This document shows positions 60,959 to 64,000 of a DNA stretch of 64,000 nt, piece after piece. A program made the position numbers and the translations under genes. This DNA comes from Caulobacter sp. Lineage in GTDB: Bacteria > Pseudomonadota > Alphaproteobacteria > Caulobacterales > Caulobacteraceae. The stretch is taken from contig JAIOXZ010000013.1 of assembly GCA_021741355.1 (NCBI GenBank), positions 36,556-100,555 on the forward strand, in the 5' to 3' direction. The number at the start of each line of letters is the position of its first letter. Position 1 is the first letter of the stretch. Below the pieces are notes generated by a model. The model saw nothing but the letters and a program-made list of their open reading frames with translations, made no database searches and was not told the DNA's origin.

Positions 60959-63034
60959 ATGTCCAAGCCCGCCGCCACGCGACCGCCTTTCAATTCCCCT
61001 TACCGTCACGGTTTCGTGCGGCTTGCGGCTTGCGTACCAAAGATCACGCTGGCCGATCCCCGCGCCAATACCGACGAAACCCTGGCGCTGCTCCGGCGTG
61101 GCCACGATCAGAGCATCGCCCTGATGGTCTTTCCGGAACTTGGCCTCTCGGCCTATTCCATTGACGACCTGATCCAGCAGGACGTCTTGCTGGATGCGGT
61201 GGAGGCGGGGATCGCCCGCCTCGTCGAGGCGAGCAGGGACCTCTATCCGGCCTTTGCCGTCGGCGCGCCGCTTCGCTTCGAAGGCCGCCTGTTCAACACG
61301 GCGGTGATCATTCACGGCGGGCGTATCCTGGGCGTTACGCCGAAGTCCTTCCTGCCCAATTACCGCGAGTATTACGAGCGCCGGTGGTTCGCCAGCGGCC
61401 TCGGCGTGACAGGGCGAACCCTTCGGGTGGCGGGGCGGGACGTTCCGTTCGGGACCGATCTGCTGTTCAGATCGGAAGGCACCGCGCCGTTCACATTTCA
61501 CGCAGAGATCTGCGAAGACGTCTGGACTCCCGAGCCGCCGTCGACGCGCGCGGCCCTTGCCGGCGCTGAGATTCTGCTCAATCTGTCGGCAAGCAACATC
61601 GTCATCGGCAAGGCCGAGGCGCGACGGTTGCTGTGCGCCTCGCAGTCCATGCGTTGCCAGGCGGTCTACGCCTATTCGGCCGCCGGGGTCGGGGAGTCGA
61701 CCACCGACAACGCCTGGGATGGCCAGGCCTCGATCTTCGAACTTGGCGAACTCCTGGCCGAGAGTGACCGTTTCCCCGTCGACTCAACCATGGCCGTGGT
61801 CGACGTGGACCTGGGTCGGGTGCGGCAGGAGCGAATGCGCACCGGATCCTTCGGCGACAATGTCGCCTGGCGACAGGGGCAGGGAGAGGCGCCCTTTCGG
61901 GTGCTAACCTTCGCCCTCGACGCGCCCGCGGTCCCATTGGTCCTTGAGCGGACGGTTCCGCGCTTTCCGTTCGTGCCGGACGATCCGACCCGCCTGGCGG
62001 AACAGTGTCATGAGGCCTACAATATTCAGGTTCAGGGCCTGGCCCAGCGCTTGAAGGCCACCGGGCTCGAACGCCTGGTCATCGGGGTTTCCGGCGGGCT
62101 GGATTCGACCCAGGCGCTGCTCGTGTGTTGCAAGGTCATGGACCTGCTTGGTCTTCCGCGCACCGGGATTCTGGCCTTCACCATGCCCGGGTTCGGCACC
62201 AGTGAGCGGACCCGGTCAAACGCCCTGGCCCTGATGTCCGCGTTTGGCGTGGAGGCGGCCGAGCTTGATATCCGGCCGGCGGCGAAACAGATGCTGGCGG
62301 ACCTGGGCCATCCCTTCGCGCGCGGTGAACCGGTTCATGATGTGACCTTCGAAAACGTCCAGGCCGGACTGCGGACAGACTACCTGTTCCGCATCGCCAA
62401 CCAGCGGGGAGGGCTGGTGGTGGGCACCGGCGACCTGTCGGAACTCGCCCTTGGATGGTGCACCTACGGCGTCGGCGATCATATGAGCCACTACAACCCC
62501 AACGGGTCGGTGCCCAAGACCCTGATCCAGCACCTCATCCGGTTCGTGGCCGATACGGCGGAGTTTGAAGGCGCGGGGGCCGACGTTCTGCGTGACGTCC
62601 TCGATACGGAGATTTCTCCCGAACTGGTGCCGGCCGCCGCCGATGGCCGGGGTCAGGCCACCCAGGACTTTGTCGGGCCCTACGCCCTGCAGGACTTCAA
62701 CCTGTTTCATCTGACGCGGTTTGGCATGGCGCCCTCGAAGATCGCCTACCTGGCCATGACCGCATGGGGCGATGCTTCTGCCGGCGCCTGGCCCGCGGGA
62801 CTCCCCCTCGAAGACCGTCGCGCCTACAGTCCCGCCGAAATCAAGACGTGGCTGGCGCTGTTCCTGCGGCGCTTCTTCGCCAACCAGTTCAAGCGGTCAG
62901 CCCTGCCGAACGGCCCGAAGATCTCGTCCGGCGGCGCCTTGTCGCCACGCGGCGACTGGCGCGCGCCCTCCGACGCCGGGGCGGGGGCGTGGCTGGCCGA
63001 GCTTGACGTCAACGGCCCGGAAATCGCCGGTTGA
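60959..63034 (+). CDS. nadE: Glutamine-dependent NAD+ synthase
   Basis: 691 aa, two domains. The N-terminal nitrilase-like glutaminase has the Glu-Lys-Cys triad in [27 protein letters not shown] and [13 protein letters not shown]. The C-terminal synthetase has the pyrophosphatase loop [15 protein letters not shown] and [23 protein letters not shown]. It makes NAD+ from deamido-NAD+ with glutamine as nitrogen source, like the mycobacterial long form. Codon use and GC are normal. The 283 bases after it show no further gene. Confidence 0.96.
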   Translation: MSKPAATRPPFNSPYRHGFVRLAACVPKITLADPRANTDETLALLRRGHDQSIALMVFPELGLSAYSIDDLIQQDVLLDAVEAGIARLVEASRDLYPAFAVGAPLRFEGRLFNTAVIIHGGRILGVTPKSFLPNYREYYERRWFASGLGVTGRTLRVAGRDVPFGTDLLFRSEGTAPFTFHAEICEDVWTPEPPSTRAALAGAEILLNLSASNIVIGKAEARRLLCASQSMRCQAVYAYSAAGVGESTTDNAWDGQASIFELGELLAESDRFPVDSTMAVVDVDLGRVRQERMRTGSFGDNVAWRQGQGEAPFRVLTFALDAPAVPLVLERTVPRFPFVPDDPTRLAEQCHEAYNIQVQGLAQRLKATGLERLVIGVSGGLDSTQALLVCCKVMDLLGLPRTGILAFTMPGFGTSERTRSNALALMSAFGVEAAELDIRPAAKQMLADLGHPFARGEPVHDVTFENVQAGLRTDYLFRIANQRGGLVVGTGDLSELALGWCTYGVGDHMSHYNPNGSVPKTLIQHLIRFVADTAEFEGAGADVLRDVLDTEISPELVPAAADGRGQATQDFVGPYALQDFNLFHLTRFGMAPSKIAYLAMTAWGDASAGAWPAGLPLEDRRAYSPAEIKTWLALFLRRFFANQFKRSALPNGPKISSGGALSPRGDWRAPSDAGAGAWLAELDVNGPEIAG

Positions 63035-63317
63035 GGCTTTGGGGCCATATCTGCCGAACAACGGTTGGTCAAGCGCTGGATATTCGTGCCGGACTGACGT
63101 AAGGAATATTGGACTGCGGGTCAGTGCGCTTGGCTTTATTGCGCCAGTGCGCGGAACCCGTCTTCAGTCTAGGCGTTAGTGGCTTGGGCTGAAGGGCGTC
63201 CACATGTTCGTCGGGGGTTGGCTTTTCAATCCGCTGACAGCCTGTGGTGGTCCGTCATTCCGGGATCGGCGTCGGCGATCGGCGCTCGAGTTTGAAATTT
63301 AGAGCGAGGGGCTCATC

Positions 63318-64000
63318 GTGAAGAAAAAAGCACTTTTGCTGGGCACAATGCTCGGCGCGATGGCGTTGGCGCCTCAGGCGTTCGCGCAGTCCGGTGGGCC
63401 GTATGTAGCCTTCGACCTTGGCTATCATAAACCCGAGAATGTGACGGTCACTTCGACCTTGCTGGGCGTAACGTCGGACGTCGGCATGGAAAGTGACTGG
63501 GCCGGCTTCAGCCGTCTCGGCTATCGGTTCTTGCCGAACTGGCGCGTCGAGTTCGAAGTCGGCTCCCGCCCGGGTGATATCGACGAGCCGGGCGTCAATG
63601 GAAATTTCAGTGCGCTGTCGTTCATGGGCAACGTGCTCTACGACTTTACGCCGGACAGCTCTTTCAGCCCGTTCATCGGTCTTGGCGTCGGGGCGGTTCA
63701 AGGGCGCCTTGAAGCCTTCTCTTGGCCGACCGTGGACGCGGCGAACGACGATACCGCTTTCGCCTACCAGGCCCTGGCCGGGTTGGCGGCGCCTGTCTCT
63801 GACCGGCTCACGCTGGATCTGACGTATCGCTACATCAAGACGTCGGATTTCGTGTTTGAGAACCACTTCCTCGCGGGCCCGCTGAAGGTGGGCTACGATG
63901 ACCAGTCGGTGACGTTCGGTCTGCGCTACAGCTTCCACGAAGAAGCTGCTCCGCCCCCGCCTCCCCCGCCGCCTCCGCCCCCGCCCCCGCCGCCTCCCCC
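63318..64000 (+). CDS. OmpA-type outer-membrane protein, 5' part (cut by window edge)
   Basis: Starts at a GTG (63318) with GAGGGG upstream and has no stop before the window end (227 codons). Signal peptide KKKALLLGTMLGAMALAPQAFAQ. Then an eight-stranded beta-barrel pattern: YVAFDLGYHKPE, WAGFSRLGYRFLPNWRVEFEVG, FMGNVLYDF, FSPFIGLGVGAVQG, LTLDLTYRYIKTSDF and SVTFGLRYSF. A run of prolines (after EEAA) is the usual linker to a peptidoglycan-binding OmpA domain, which must lie outside the window. Less GC-rich than its neighbours at the 5' end. Confidence 0.88.
   Translation, partial: MKKKALLLGTMLGAMALAPQAFAQSGGPYVAFDLGYHKPENVTVTSTLLGVTSDVGMESDWAGFSRLGYRFLPNWRVEFEVGSRPGDIDEPGVNGNFSALSFMGNVLYDFTPDSSFSPFIGLGVGAVQGRLEAFSWPTVDAANDDTAFAYQALAGLAAPVSDRLTLDLTYRYIKTSDFVFENHFLAGPLKVGYDDQSVTFGLRYSFHEEAAPPPPPPPPPPPPPPPP

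Noticed and set aside
63940..64000. Proline-run as a sequencing artefact or microsatellite
   Set aside because: The codons vary (CCG, CCC, CCT) and the run follows a beta-barrel exactly where OmpA-type proteins have a Pro-rich linker.

Overview
The window is GC-rich, densely coded DNA from an alphaproteobacterium, most probably a member of the Caulobacteraceae (Caulobacter, Phenylobacterium or Brevundimonas type). The evidence is a DnaA very close in sequence to the Caulobacter protein, paired GANTC (CcrM) sites in the dnaA leader, a perfect TTAA-N7-TTAA CtrA box beside a MipZ-like ATPase, several TonB-dependent receptors, and families of short palindromic intergenic repeats. No rRNA, tRNA, CRISPR array, prophage or insertion sequence was recognised. 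The replication origin itself was not identified.

Layout. 1-14 kb is a core-genome block: the start of an M1 peptidase lipoprotein, alkB, an unknown Ala-rich lipoprotein, a dienelactone hydrolase, then dnaA, rpsT, enoyl-CoA hydratase, a TraB/GumN protein, mutM, ubiE-ubiB, coaBC and dut. 14-20.8 kb has an acetyl-CoA hydrolase/transferase, a translationally coupled fdhD / YdeP-type molybdoenzyme / mobA operon, and a coupled trmO / CoA-transferase pair. 20.9-25.3 kb is an iron-uptake block (PepSY membrane protein, TonB siderophore receptor, PiuC-type hydroxylase) with two matching Fur-box-like palindromes. 25.4-31.7 kb holds a hybrid histidine kinase, an MHS-type transporter with a large insert, and an orphan modB coupled to a siroheme-type dehydrogenase, followed by an MliC-like lipoprotein and a cytochrome c.

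31.9-39.2 kb is a molybdenum block: a two-subunit isoquinoline-oxidoreductase-type enzyme, a MocA-type cytidylyltransferase, moaA-moaD-moaE-moaB-moaC, and XdhC. 39.2-41.9 kb is the most unusual locus. It is a three-gene operon resembling spore-coat / nonulosonate sugar clusters (GSA-like aminotransferase, aldo/keto reductase, SpsF-like cytidylyltransferase) in which the first two proteins have lost their catalytic residues and the third is altered at conserved positions. 41.9-44.1 kb is a btuB-type receptor behind a cobalamin riboswitch.

44.2-55.5 kb contains ald, a giant alpha-2-macroglobulin with an intact thioester next to pbpC, carbonic anhydrase, a maiA/FAH pair and a Phd-VapC type toxin-antitoxin pair. 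55.5-64 kb contains an S9 peptidase, a fused two-domain peptide ABC ATPase, a small unknown gene divergent from a MipZ-like ATPase across the CtrA box, nadE, and the 5' part of an OmpA-type porin whose proline-rich linker runs off the end.

How the genes connect: molybdenum handling (modB, mobA, mocA, moa genes, fdhD, xdhC) serves two molybdoenzymes in the same window. Iron and B12 receptors each carry their own sensing element. Cell-cycle control is suggested by the GANTC sites at dnaA and the CtrA-type boxes at 39.17 and 59.75 kb. All functional calls are from motif and family recognition by eye; no database search was run.
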